Assembly (NCBI GenBank): GCA_964449375.1
Contig: CAYVAS010000003.1
Coordinates: forward strand, 16,893 to 80,892
DNA length: 64,000 bases
Origin: JAFDWI01 sp964449375
GTDB lineage: Bacteria > Actinomycetota > Acidimicrobiia > Acidimicrobiales > Iamiaceae
Direction: 5' to 3'
The position numbers and the translations under genes were made by a program. This document shows, one piece after another, positions 1 through 8,600 of the stretch; the stretch's first letter is position 1, and every line of letters begins with the position of its first letter. The notes beneath the pieces are model-generated. The model saw nothing but the letters and a program-made list of their open reading frames with translations, had not been told where the DNA came from and searched no databases.

Positions 1-499
1 CCGGTGCGGCTCCGCACCATTCCTCGATCAGCCAGTCGTTGTAGGCCCGCACGCACAGCAGGGCGAGCTCGTGGTCCTTGGCCTCCATGAAGGTCTGCCC
101 GCAGAACCGCGGAAACGTCGGGTACAGCGCCTGGATCTCGGTCCAGTTCTCGTCCATGTCGGCCAAACGGTCCTCGACCCGGTAGGAGCCCGGGCGCATC
201 TCCTCGTAGGTGACCCCACGCATGGTCACGTCGTCACGGTCCACGCCCACCGCCGAGTCGACCCGGACCAGGGGCCGGACCAGATCTTCGTACAGCCACC
301 AGTCGGCGAGCGGTCCGTCGTCTCCGGGCTCACCGATGACGGCGGTGAACTTGCCGCCGACGAAGGAGATCTCCTTCGCCGGGCGGCGCACGACACGAGG
401 GCCGACGTCGGCGTACTTCGAGGGCAGGCGATCCGACCACACCGTGGGAGGCTCGACCACGTGGTCGTCGACCGAGACGATCTTTGGAAATTCCGACAT
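1..499 (-). CDS. Amidohydrolase-2 family protein, partial (N-terminal part)
   Basis: The gene runs off the left edge; about 166 N-terminal residues are visible. The start ATG gives MSEFPKIVSVDDHVVEPP, the typical opening of metal-dependent amidohydrolase-2 proteins (TIM-barrel hydrolases or decarboxylases of the ACMSD type), where the Asp and His of the first strand usually help bind metal. A later stretch (GQTFMEAKDHELALLCVRAYNDW) also fits the family. The remaining metal ligands lie outside the window, so activity cannot be judged. A KstR-like palindrome lies 34 bases upstream of the start, which with the neighbouring SDR and acyl-CoA ligase suggests lipid or steroid catabolism. The exact substrate is unknown. 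Confidence 0.8.
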   Translation of the reverse strand, partial: MSEFPKIVSVDDHVVEPPTVWSDRLPSKYADVGPRVVRRPAKEISFVGGKFTAVIGEPGDDGPLADWWLYEDLVRPLVRVDSAVGVDRDDVTMRGVTYEEMRPGSYRVEDRLADMDENWTEIQALYPTFPRFCGQTFMEAKDHELALLCVRAYNDWLIEEWCGAAP

Positions 500-532
500 G
501 GGCGCACCCTACCCGCTGGGTTCACCCGAAAC

Positions 533-546
533 TGGAACTCGTTTCA
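533..546. promoter_or_regulatory. KstR-like operator
   Basis: TGGAACTCGTTTCA fits the KstR motif T-N2-AAC-N2-GTT-N2-A at every fixed position and lies 34 bases upstream of the amidohydrolase start. KstR is the TetR repressor of cholesterol catabolism in mycobacteria and relatives. The match is direct; regulation by a KstR homologue is inference, and no KstR gene is seen here. Confidence 0.45.
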
Positions 547-585
547 ATTCGTCGCGGACCCCCGCCGGGGCGCGTGCCGCCGGCC

Positions 586-1671
586 TCAGGCGTAGGGCTG
601 GGTCGGCGGCGGCTGGCCACCCGGATTCGACCCGTAACCTCCCCCGGGAGGCGCCGTGGGTGGACCCGGAGGCGCGTACCCGCCCGGGGGCGGCCCCGGC
701 TGCGGTGCGGGGTAGGGCGGAATCTGCGTGGCCTGTGGTGGGCCCTGTGGGCCGGGCTGGGGCTGGTAGCCGGGCGGCGGGGCGCCCGGCGCCATGGCGG
801 GGGCCTGGGCGTCGGCAGCGGACTTCTCCGACCCGGCCATCATGGCCAGCGCACCCAGGACGACGATGGCGCCGCCGGCCAGCACGAGGATCAGGCCGAT
901 GCCCGGGGCGCCGATCTCCACACCGGTCACCCCGGCGTCTTCGAGCGCGTCGGGAAGTCGTTGCAGGATGTCCCAGGTGTCGAACGCGCCCAGCCCGATC
1001 AGCCCGATGCCGGCGATCCCGGCCACGACGCGGGTTGCGGACCGCAGCGCGGTTCCCAGGGCAACCACCGCGGCGATGACGGCCACCGCGCCGATCGCGG
1101 CGGCGATCTTGGCGTCGTCGGTGAGCTCCCACCCGTTCAGCCCCACCGAGGAGCCACCGTCGGGGGTGACGGTCATCCACTCCAGGAACGCACCCGCGAT
1201 CGCGGCGGCACCTCCCAGCAGCACCACGGCAGCGCCGAACTTGCCGCCGCCCGCCTCCCGGGGCGGCGCCGCTCCGGCGGGGGCCGCCGGAGTGGGTGCC
1301 CCCGGGGCGTATGTGGGCGCGGGCGCCGGACCGGGCGGGGCGGGGGGTGTCGACCAGGCCATCGTCGGGTCTGCCGCGACCGTGGGTTGGTCGGCCATCG
1401 TGGGCGGCTCGGGCGCCGAGGGCGGAGCGTGCATCGTGGGCTGCTCGGTCGTGGGTGGCACCGGCATGGTCGGGGGGTCCGCCATCGGCGGGGGCTGGTG
1501 GTCCTCGCCCACGGGAACCGTCGGTGAGTCCGGTTCGACGGCGGAGCCGGTCGCGGCTGGCGATTCCCAGCCGGGCGTGGCTTCGTTCAGTTCACGGCCA
1601 CCGCACTGCGTGCAGAAGACCGCTGCCGCGGGGACTTGGGCGCCACAGGTTGCACACACTTTGTCGGCCAT
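586..1671 (-). CDS. Zinc-ribbon, Pro-rich membrane protein
   Basis: The 361-residue protein starts at ATG 1671, behind an AGGAG eight bases upstream; an earlier in-frame start lies inside the neighbouring SDR gene. Residues 1-25 form a zinc-ribbon with two CxxC pairs (CATCG and CTQCG). Residues 30-150 are Pro/Thr-rich and repeat a PTM-type unit at least four times. Then follow about four hydrophobic segments (roughly 150-285), with a short acidic or amphipathic stretch containing a W-rich loop between the first two. The C-terminal 75 residues are a Pro/Gly/Gln-rich tail. I recognise the architecture (zinc-ribbon plus DUF-type membrane domain, common in Actinobacteria) but not a function. The repeated threonines could be kinase sites; that is a guess. 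Confidence 0.75.
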   Translation of the reverse strand: MADKVCATCGAQVPAAAVFCTQCGGRELNEATPGWESPAATGSAVEPDSPTVPVGEDHQPPPMADPPTMPVPPTTEQPTMHAPPSAPEPPTMADQPTVAADPTMAWSTPPAPPGPAPAPTYAPGAPTPAAPAGAAPPREAGGGKFGAAVVLLGGAAAIAGAFLEWMTVTPDGGSSVGLNGWELTDDAKIAAAIGAVAVIAAVVALGTALRSATRVVAGIAGIGLIGLGAFDTWDILQRLPDALEDAGVTGVEIGAPGIGLILVLAGGAIVVLGALAMMAGSEKSAADAQAPAMAPGAPPPGYQPQPGPQGPPQATQIPPYPAPQPGPPPGGYAPPGPPTAPPGGGYGSNPGGQPPPTQPYA

Positions 1672-1747
1672 GGATGGCTCCTTGGAGAGGTCGGAGACGG
1701 CGTCGCGCCGTCCATCGTGCCAGATTCGGCCGTCGGACCGGTGCCGA

Positions 1748-2500
1748 TCAGTGTTGGCGGGGCCCGGGCACCCTGCGGAACTCGAACGGGGCCGAGGTCC
1801 GTCCCGGCACCACGTACCAGCATTCACCGGTTCCCGAGCCGGTCGCGATCGACAGGAACGTGTCGATCACCTCGTCGACCTCGAGGATCGGGAAGGACGA
1901 GTCGATGAGGAACTGGCGGATGTCGGCGATGATGCCGGTGTCGGCGAAGGATGGACACACCGCGTTGATCCGCACGCCCGATTCGGCGTACAGCTCGGCC
2001 AATGACCGGACCAGGGAGACCACCGCCGACTTGTTGGCACCGTAGAACGGGTCGAAGGGCACCGGGGTGAGGCCGGCCATCGACGCGCTCACGATGATCT
2101 GTCCGGACCCCTGGGCCAGCAGCGTGTCGATCGTGGCCTGAACTCCGAAGACCACGCCGTCCAGGTTGATCGCCATGGCCCGGCGGTAGGCCGACTCGTC
2201 GAATTCGGGTCCGAACACCGTGCCGCTCGGAATGCCCGCGTTCAGATGCACCAGATCGATGCGACCGTGGGCCTCGAGCGCGGCTGCGGCCAGCGCCCGG
2301 TTCGCGTGGAGCTCGCGCACGTCGGTCTCCACGAAGATCCCGTCGAGTTCGGCGGCCAACGCCTCGCCGCCGTCGGTGTCGACGTCGCCGAGGACGACGC
2401 TGCCACCCAGCGAGACGATGTTACGGGCCACCGCCGCCCCGATCCCGCTGGCCGCGCCGGTGATCACCGCGACCGTTCCGTCGAAGTCGATGGGCTCCAT
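1748..2500 (-). CDS. Short-chain dehydrogenase/reductase (SDR)
   Basis: A 250-residue classical SDR. The cofactor motif TGAASGIG is near residue 15, an acidic D in LGDVDTDGG after strand two suggests NAD(H) preference, LNAG replaces the usual NNAG, and the catalytic Ser (VSASMAG) and YxxxK (YGANK) are present near residues 140-157. It would oxidise or reduce an alcohol or ketone; the substrate is not readable from sequence. It ends 76 bases before the zinc-ribbon gene's start, and tRNA-Cys lies just upstream. The neighbouring esterase, ligase and amidohydrolase suggest a role in lipid or xenobiotic breakdown. Confidence 0.88.
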   Translation of the reverse strand: MEPIDFDGTVAVITGAASGIGAAVARNIVSLGGSVVLGDVDTDGGEALAAELDGIFVETDVRELHANRALAAAALEAHGRIDLVHLNAGIPSGTVFGPEFDESAYRRAMAINLDGVVFGVQATIDTLLAQGSGQIIVSASMAGLTPVPFDPFYGANKSAVVSLVRSLAELYAESGVRINAVCPSFADTGIIADIRQFLIDSSFPILEVDEVIDTFLSIATGSGTGECWYVVPGRTSAPFEFRRVPGPRQH

Positions 2501-2574
2501 CAGGCCTCCATTTCGGGTGTCCCCATCCGCGTCGTCGCCGTCGCACGTCGCCGTGCGCGACCGCTCCGACGCAC

Positions 2575-2649
2575 TGGAGGCGGCGACCGGAATCGAACCG
2601 GTGTAGAGGGCTTTGCAGGCCCTTGCCTAAGCCACTCGGCCACGCCGCC
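2575..2649 (-). tRNA. tRNA-Cys(GCA)
   Basis: On the minus strand the acceptor GGCGGCG pairs with CGCCGCC. The D arm has a GCC/GGC stem, the anticodon arm is AGGGC-CTGCAAA-GCCCT with anticodon GCA, and the T arm is ACCGG/CCGGT around TTCGATT. The CCA end is encoded (2575-2577). Confidence 0.96.
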
Positions 2650-2721
2650 CGGTGGAGCATCCACCCTACCGCCCACCTCCGACAGCCTGGACATCGACCC
2701 GGACGGCGCCCGGGAGCCGGC

Positions 2722-3993
2722 TCAGTTTCCGGTGCCCGCCCGGTATCTGGCGTGGACGACGGCCAGAAAGCGCTCCACCGCGTCGACCGCGGCGAGGCTG
2801 CGGGGTGAGGCGAACACGTCGAACGCGTGCTGAGCTCCGGGAAGCTCGGCGTAGACCACCGGTTCGTCGGACGCCGCGCGCAGCAGTTCGACGAAGGACC
2901 GTGCCTGCTCCACGGGCACCAGGCAGTCGTTGGTGCCGTGGATCACCATGAACGGAGGCGGGTCGTGGTCGACCCAGCTCATCGACGAGGCCCGGTCCCA
3001 CAGGCGCGGGTCGTCGGCCCGCGACACGCCCATCACCAGGCGGGTGAGCATGTCGTCCATGTCGGCACGGCCGGTGCCGTCGCGGTTGGTGAAGTCGTAG
3101 ACCCCGTAGAAGGGCACCGCACAGGCGACCGAGGTGTCCGCTTCGGTGAATCCGGGCTGGAACTCGGGCTCGTTCGCGGTGAGCGCGGCGAGCGAGCACA
3201 GATGCCCGCCGGCGGATCCACCGCTGATCGCCACGAAGTCGGGGTCGCCGCCGAAGTCGGCGATGTTCGCCTTGATCCAGGCGAGTGCCCGCTTGACGTC
3301 GACGATGTGCGCCGGCCACTTGGCGCGGGGGCTCAGCCGGTAGTTGATCGACACGCACACCCAACCATGACCCGCCAGCCGTTCCATCAGCGGCATGCCC
3401 TGCTGGTCCTTGTTGCCGATGACCCAGGCGCCACCGTGGACCTGGAGCAGCACCGGCGCCCGGGAGCCGGGCTGCAGGTCGGGGCTCCGCCAGATGTCCA
3501 GCTCGTTGCGTCGCCCGAACTCACCGTAGGACTGGGTGGGGTCGTGCACCCAGCGGCGACGGGGCACGTCGGCAGGGCCCATCAGGAGCTTGCGACGGCG
3601 GACGCCCGGAAGCAGCCCGGGCGGGACTTCGACGTCCCGGACCGCGTCGCCGAGGCCGTCGGCGAGTGCCTCGTCGAACACCTCGCCTGCGTCCAGGCTC
3701 TTGCGCCACAACTCGAAGAGCCCGTACCACGAGGCAGCCGACACGCCCAGTCCCAACCAACCCGCCGGGCTCCGCAGCGCGCCCCGGCGGACCTGCCAGG
3801 CGGTGCTGGCCGCCTGCCAGGCAATGGTGTGCAGGGGCAACTCGCTGGTCAGCCACGAGGGGAAGAACGCGGCCACCCCGGTGCGCCCGTCGCGGGACAA
3901 GGGCCGGTGACCGTTGACGGTGTTCAACGCCCCGAGCAGCGCGCGGCTCAGGTATCGCTGCCCGGCCAACGCGGGGTCTCGACGCCGTCTCAT
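2722..3993 (-). CDS. Alpha/beta hydrolase (HSL-type esterase/lipase)
   Basis: The 423-residue protein has an N-terminal extension of about 140 residues, then an alpha/beta-hydrolase-3 domain. It shows the oxyanion motif VHGGAW, the nucleophile elbow GGSAGG, an acidic residue in MVIHGTNDCLVP and the catalytic His in GAQHAFD, the layout of the hormone-sensitive-lipase esterases. It would cleave acyl esters. The ATG overlaps the stop of the upstream acyl-CoA ligase by four bases (ATGA), so the two are translationally coupled: ester cleavage followed by CoA activation of the released acid is a sensible pair. The extension is longer than in minimal family members. Confidence 0.88.
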   Translation of the reverse strand: MRRRRDPALAGQRYLSRALLGALNTVNGHRPLSRDGRTGVAAFFPSWLTSELPLHTIAWQAASTAWQVRRGALRSPAGWLGLGVSAASWYGLFELWRKSLDAGEVFDEALADGLGDAVRDVEVPPGLLPGVRRRKLLMGPADVPRRRWVHDPTQSYGEFGRRNELDIWRSPDLQPGSRAPVLLQVHGGAWVIGNKDQQGMPLMERLAGHGWVCVSINYRLSPRAKWPAHIVDVKRALAWIKANIADFGGDPDFVAISGGSAGGHLCSLAALTANEPEFQPGFTEADTSVACAVPFYGVYDFTNRDGTGRADMDDMLTRLVMGVSRADDPRLWDRASSMSWVDHDPPPFMVIHGTNDCLVPVEQARSFVELLRAASDEPVVYAELPGAQHAFDVFASPRSLAAVDAVERFLAVVHARYRAGTGN

Positions 3994-5585
3994 GGCACTG
4001 CGGGTGCCTCGTCGGCCATCTCACGGAGACGGTTCTTGGCGACCTTGCCGATCGTCGCCTCGGGAAACGCGTCGACCACGTACACCGCCCGGGGGACCTT
4101 GAACGACGCCAGGTTCTGGGCGCAGTGGGCGATGATCCGATCGCCGAGCTCCTCGTCGGTACCTTCGGCGAAGGGCCCGCGCACCACGAAGGCCACCGGC
4201 ACCATGTCGAGCATCTCGTGGGACTTCGCGACCACCGCGATGTCGTCCAGACCGGGGACCTGGCGGATGACGTCCTCGACCTCACGGGCCGACACGTTCT
4301 CTCCTCCCACCTTGAGCGCGTCCGAGTCGCGGTCGCAGTACACGAAGTTGCCCTCGTCACCCATTCGCACCAGATCGCCGGTGCGCAGCCAGCCGTCCTC
4401 GGTGAAGGCCGCCGCGTTGGCCTCGGGATTGTCGAAGTACTCCAGGAACAACTGGATGCCGCGGGTCCCCCGCACCCACAGCTCCCCGATCTCCCCGTGC
4501 GGAACCAGGGCTCCGGAGTCGGGATCGACGATCGCGAACTCGTAGCCCGGCGTCGGTTTCCCCATCGACATGTCCGGATACGACTCGTGCGGTCGAGTGG
4601 TCGTGGCGTGGGTGACCGTCTCGGTCATGCCCCACGATGCCGTCACGCGCATCTTCAACCAGTCCTCCAGCACCGGCATGACCAGCCCGAAGGCACCGAC
4701 CTTCACGGTGTGGTCCGGGATCGGTTGGTCGGCAACCGCCTTGAACACGAACGGGATGAGCGAAAGGTGGGTGACCGAGTGCTTGGCGATCACCTCCCAG
4801 AAACGACTCGCCGAGAACTTCGGCTGCAACACCACGGTGCCGCCCACCCCCAACGTGGTCCAGATCGACCAGCTCTGGGCGTTGACGTGGAAGAAGGGCA
4901 GGTACACCAGGTACACGTCTTCGGGTCCCATGTCGACGTTGATCGGCCCCTGACGGGCCGCCCACAGGGCGTTGCCGTGGGTGTGCACCACCGCCTTGGG
5001 CCGGGACGTCGTGCCCGAGGTGAACAGGATCCCCGCGGGGGTCAGCGTGTCGAGGTGGACCTCGGGGAGGGAGGCCGGGTCGCCCTCGAGCGCGTCGAAG
5101 GGCTCGTGTCCGGGCAGGCCCGCCGCGGTGGGCGCCTCGCCGGAATCGTCCGCGGTGACCGCGGTGAAGCGCAACCCGTCACAGGCCTCTTCCACCAGGG
5201 CGGCATAGCGGGGTTGGGTGATCGCGGCCACCGCCCGGCTGTGGGATGCGAAATAGGCGACCTCCGCGGCCACGCTCTTGGTGTTGGTCGTGACGCCGAC
5301 CGCGCCGAGTCGCGCACACGCGTACCAGGCGATCACCGCCTCGGGGCAGTTGTCGGCGTGGATGAGCACCTTGTCGCCGGCGGTGATGCCCCGCTGGAGA
5401 AGCCCGGCCGCGACCCGGTCGACCCGGTCGACGAACTGCGCGTAGGTCCAGGTGACGTCGGCACCCGAGCGGGGTTCCCAGATCAGGAACGGATGGTCTC
5501 CTCGGGTGCGAACCCAACGTCGGAGCATCCAGTCGATGTTCTGTCCCACGAACTGGAACCGGTCGACATCGGTCTGGTCCATCAC
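3990..5585 (-). CDS. Acyl-CoA synthetase (AMP-dependent ligase)
   Basis: A 531-residue ANL-superfamily enzyme that activates a carboxylic acid with ATP and CoA. The P-loop-like signature FTSGTTSRPKAVVHTHG lies near residue 185, the adenylate site SWGMTETVTH near 315, the hinge GWLRTGDLVRM near 410, and the C-terminal catalytic Lys in EATIGKVAKNRLRE near 515. Length and motif order are normal. The chain length or ring preference cannot be read. It is the first gene of a pair with the downstream esterase. A perfect CTGACG-N3-CGTCAG palindrome lies about 73 bases upstream of the start and may be its operator. Confidence 0.92.
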   Translation of the reverse strand: MMDQTDVDRFQFVGQNIDWMLRRWVRTRGDHPFLIWEPRSGADVTWTYAQFVDRVDRVAAGLLQRGITAGDKVLIHADNCPEAVIAWYACARLGAVGVTTNTKSVAAEVAYFASHSRAVAAITQPRYAALVEEACDGLRFTAVTADDSGEAPTAAGLPGHEPFDALEGDPASLPEVHLDTLTPAGILFTSGTTSRPKAVVHTHGNALWAARQGPINVDMGPEDVYLVYLPFFHVNAQSWSIWTTLGVGGTVVLQPKFSASRFWEVIAKHSVTHLSLIPFVFKAVADQPIPDHTVKVGAFGLVMPVLEDWLKMRVTASWGMTETVTHATTTRPHESYPDMSMGKPTPGYEFAIVDPDSGALVPHGEIGELWVRGTRGIQLFLEYFDNPEANAAAFTEDGWLRTGDLVRMGDEGNFVYCDRDSDALKVGGENVSAREVEDVIRQVPGLDDIAVVAKSHEMLDMVPVAFVVRGPFAEGTDEELGDRIIAHCAQNLASFKVPRAVYVVDAFPEATIGKVAKNRLREMADEAPAVP

Positions 5586-5657
5586 GTCACCCCTGGTCGC
5601 GGTCGGTGCCCGCTGGTCGCGGCACCACCCATCATGGCCGATGGAACGACCCGAGAC

Positions 5658-5672
5658 CTGACGAGGCGTCAG
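5658..5672. promoter_or_regulatory. Palindrome CTGACG-N3-CGTCAG
   Basis: A perfect 6-3-6 inverted repeat between the glycan cluster and the acyl-CoA ligase, about 73 bases upstream of the ligase start. Size and symmetry fit a TetR-type operator controlling the ligase-esterase pair. The palindrome is seen; the regulator is unknown. Confidence 0.35.
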
Positions 5673-5697
5673 ATCCGACCGCTCGAAGCCACGTTCC

Positions 5698-8600
5698 TCA
5701 GGATTCGGATTCGCCGGAGGACCACCAGCGACGGAGCCAGAGCCGGGCGATCACCACGTCGAGGACGAGCGCGAACACCGCGAACCAACCCAGGGGTGCG
5801 ATCCGGGTGAACCACGAGGGCCACCCGAACCGTAGGAACGTGTCGCGCAGGGCCACGAACAGCACGACGTAGGCGCCGGCGACCAGCACACAGGCCGGCG
5901 CGCCGAAGGTGAGCAGCGGACGGAACCTGCGCGACCGCAGGCACACCAGCGCGACGGCTCCCACGATCGGCGCGGCCCACCACTCGACGAGCAGTCCGGC
6001 GACCGCAGCGGCGACCACCGTGGCGGTGAGCGCCACCTGCAGCGACGGCTTGGCCCCTCGGTACTCCATGGCGCGGCGCCAGTCGAAGGGCAGCGGCACA
6101 CTGTCGCCCGGGCGACTTGTGCGGACCGGTCCGTCCTCGGCGGCCAGGGGGGCGAGGCGTCGGCGCAGCAGCGGACGGATCGCAAGAACCAGACACACCA
6201 GCAGGCCGATCACCGACGCGGCGAGCGCGACCCACACGACGCGTTGGGGCGTCCAGTTCAGCTCGATGTGCACGGTGCCGTCCGCGCCGGGTTGGATCTT
6301 CCAGCCATTGGCGAAGCCGTTGACCAGCTCGGAGGTGCCGATCTCGGTGCCGTCCACGGTGGCGACCCAGCCGTCGCTCTGGGACTGGGTGAGCACCAGC
6401 CAGAACTCGTCGTCGGCGCCGGTCACGCTCAGGTCATAGGACGTGCGGGTCTGATCCTCCACGGTGATCCCGGGTCCGGCCGACTCCGCGGGAGTCACCA
6501 TCGCGCCGGTCGCCGGGTCCGCCGCGCCACCGGCTGCGGAGCGGAGCACGAGCTGGTCGATGTCGATTCCGGTGCTCGCACCCTCGGCGGTGAACAGGTT
6601 CCGGCGTCCCTGATCCATCGCGACACCCTCGGCGGCGTCGCCACAGGCCCGCACGGTCAGGTCCCGCCCGTCCAATGCGTCGCCCACGGTGCCCTCGATG
6701 CGCAACTCGACGGGCTCGCCGTCGACGAGCAGGTAATCCGCACGACATCCCCCGTGCAGTTCCTCATCAGCGGCGGGTTGGTCCACCGCAAGTCCATCGA
6801 CACCCCATTCGACGATCGACACGGGCATCGGGACCGGGCTGTCGGAGTACCAGTCTCTGGTGAGTTGCTCGACCTGACCGGTGATGGTGAACCGGATCTT
6901 GGACCCGGTCATCTCCCGAGGCAGATCGACCCGGACCTGCGAGGTCGCACCGATCTCGTCGGAACCGGTCAACTCCGGAATCGGCACCTGCACCGATTCG
7001 CCGTCGACGGTCACGCGCAACCGGGTGGGGCGCGAATGATGCGGATCGGTGACCACGACCAGATCCAGATGGTCGAAGGTGACCTCGTCGGCGACGGCGT
7101 ATTCGGCCCAGTCCCCCACCGAGGACTGGAATCCGGTGGTCCACCAGGTGTCCGCGTCGGTGTCGATCGCGGCGGTGGCCCGTCGGGCGGCGGACCCGGT
7201 GAGGTGGCGCTCTTCGGTCACGGTGACCCCGCCGGCCTCGGCGTCGGGGATGCCCAGTACGGCGTCGATCACCGCCGGGGCGGACCGCTGGGCCAGGTGC
7301 GCGGTCCCCGCCAGCGCGAACGACCGCGGCGTGGGCAGGGTCCAGGTGCGGACCAACGCCTGTTCGGGGTCACTGCGCAGCGCGTTGTACTGGTTGATCC
7401 GGTCGCGGGTCAGCACCACCGCGAGGGGATTGTCGAGGGAGTCGGCACCGGCGGCGTCCAACAGGTCGGTCGGCAGACGGACGTACTCGATGGCCCGGGG
7501 GGTGTCGGGTCCGAAACTCACGTTCGCCAGGCCCACCGACGAGGCGGTCTGGTAGATGTACTGGTGTCCCACGTTGTCGCCGGTGATCGTCAGCGTCGCC
7601 TGGGTGAAGTCCTGTTCGGGGAACTCGAAGGTCTGGCCCGGAGGTTCGCGGGACTCCTCGGTCAGCTCGAGGCTGGTGGTGAACCCGTTGTCGAGTGCCA
7701 GCTCGATCTGGGTGATCCACCGGTTGGGGCGGCCGATCTGGGGCTGCAACAACGTGATGTGATCGGCGGTGAGCCCCTCGGGGAAGGTGAGCACGAGCTT
7801 CTCGCCGCCCACCGGGCCGAACGCGGCGGTCGTCCAGGCCGAGTTGATGTCGTCGAGCCCCTCGACCGCGTCCACGGCAAAGGCGGCCCGCACGTCGGGA
7901 GTGAAGGTGACCGGGTTGCCGTAACTGGACGCCTCCGCGATGACGCCACCTTCCTGGAGCACCACGGTGCGGGTGGCGTCCCCGCCCGCGCCCTCGAAGA
8001 TGTCGATCCGCTTGTTGGACGGGTCGTCCACCAGCGGCACCTGCCCCGGCATCTCGGTCTGACCGAAGGTGTCCTGGATCGTCCCCCACCGTTGACCGCG
8101 GCGCCGGTTCGTGTCGGTCAGGATCAACGACGCCCCCGACAGCTCGCTGCGCAGCTCCTCGGGGGACTCGACCATCGATCCGCTGTACCGGACCAGTTCG
8201 TGACCGGTGAGCAGCCCCGCTCCCGAGGCGTACACCAGACCGTGGCCGTCGCCGGCCAACAGCACCGGGGTGTCCGCCGAGGCGGTCCGGACGATGGAGG
8301 GTGCGTCCTCGACGGGTACCAGCGCGAGACGGGGCACATCGGGCATGGGGCCCATCCCGAGGGTCGCCTCGTCCTTCATCGGGAAGCGCCGAGAGGCCTC
8401 CTGGGGCGCGGTGCCGCCGAACACCTCGGGTTCTCCCAGGCCCGGCGCGGATCGCAGGATGTCCCAGACCTGGTTGGGGCGCACCGTGCCGTAGCGTGTC
8501 CAGGCCAGATCCGCAGAGCGCACGAACAGGTCCCCCACCGCCATGAACCGGGCCATCGGAGCGATCGCGGACGGCTGCAGCACGTACTGCTGCAGTGGGT

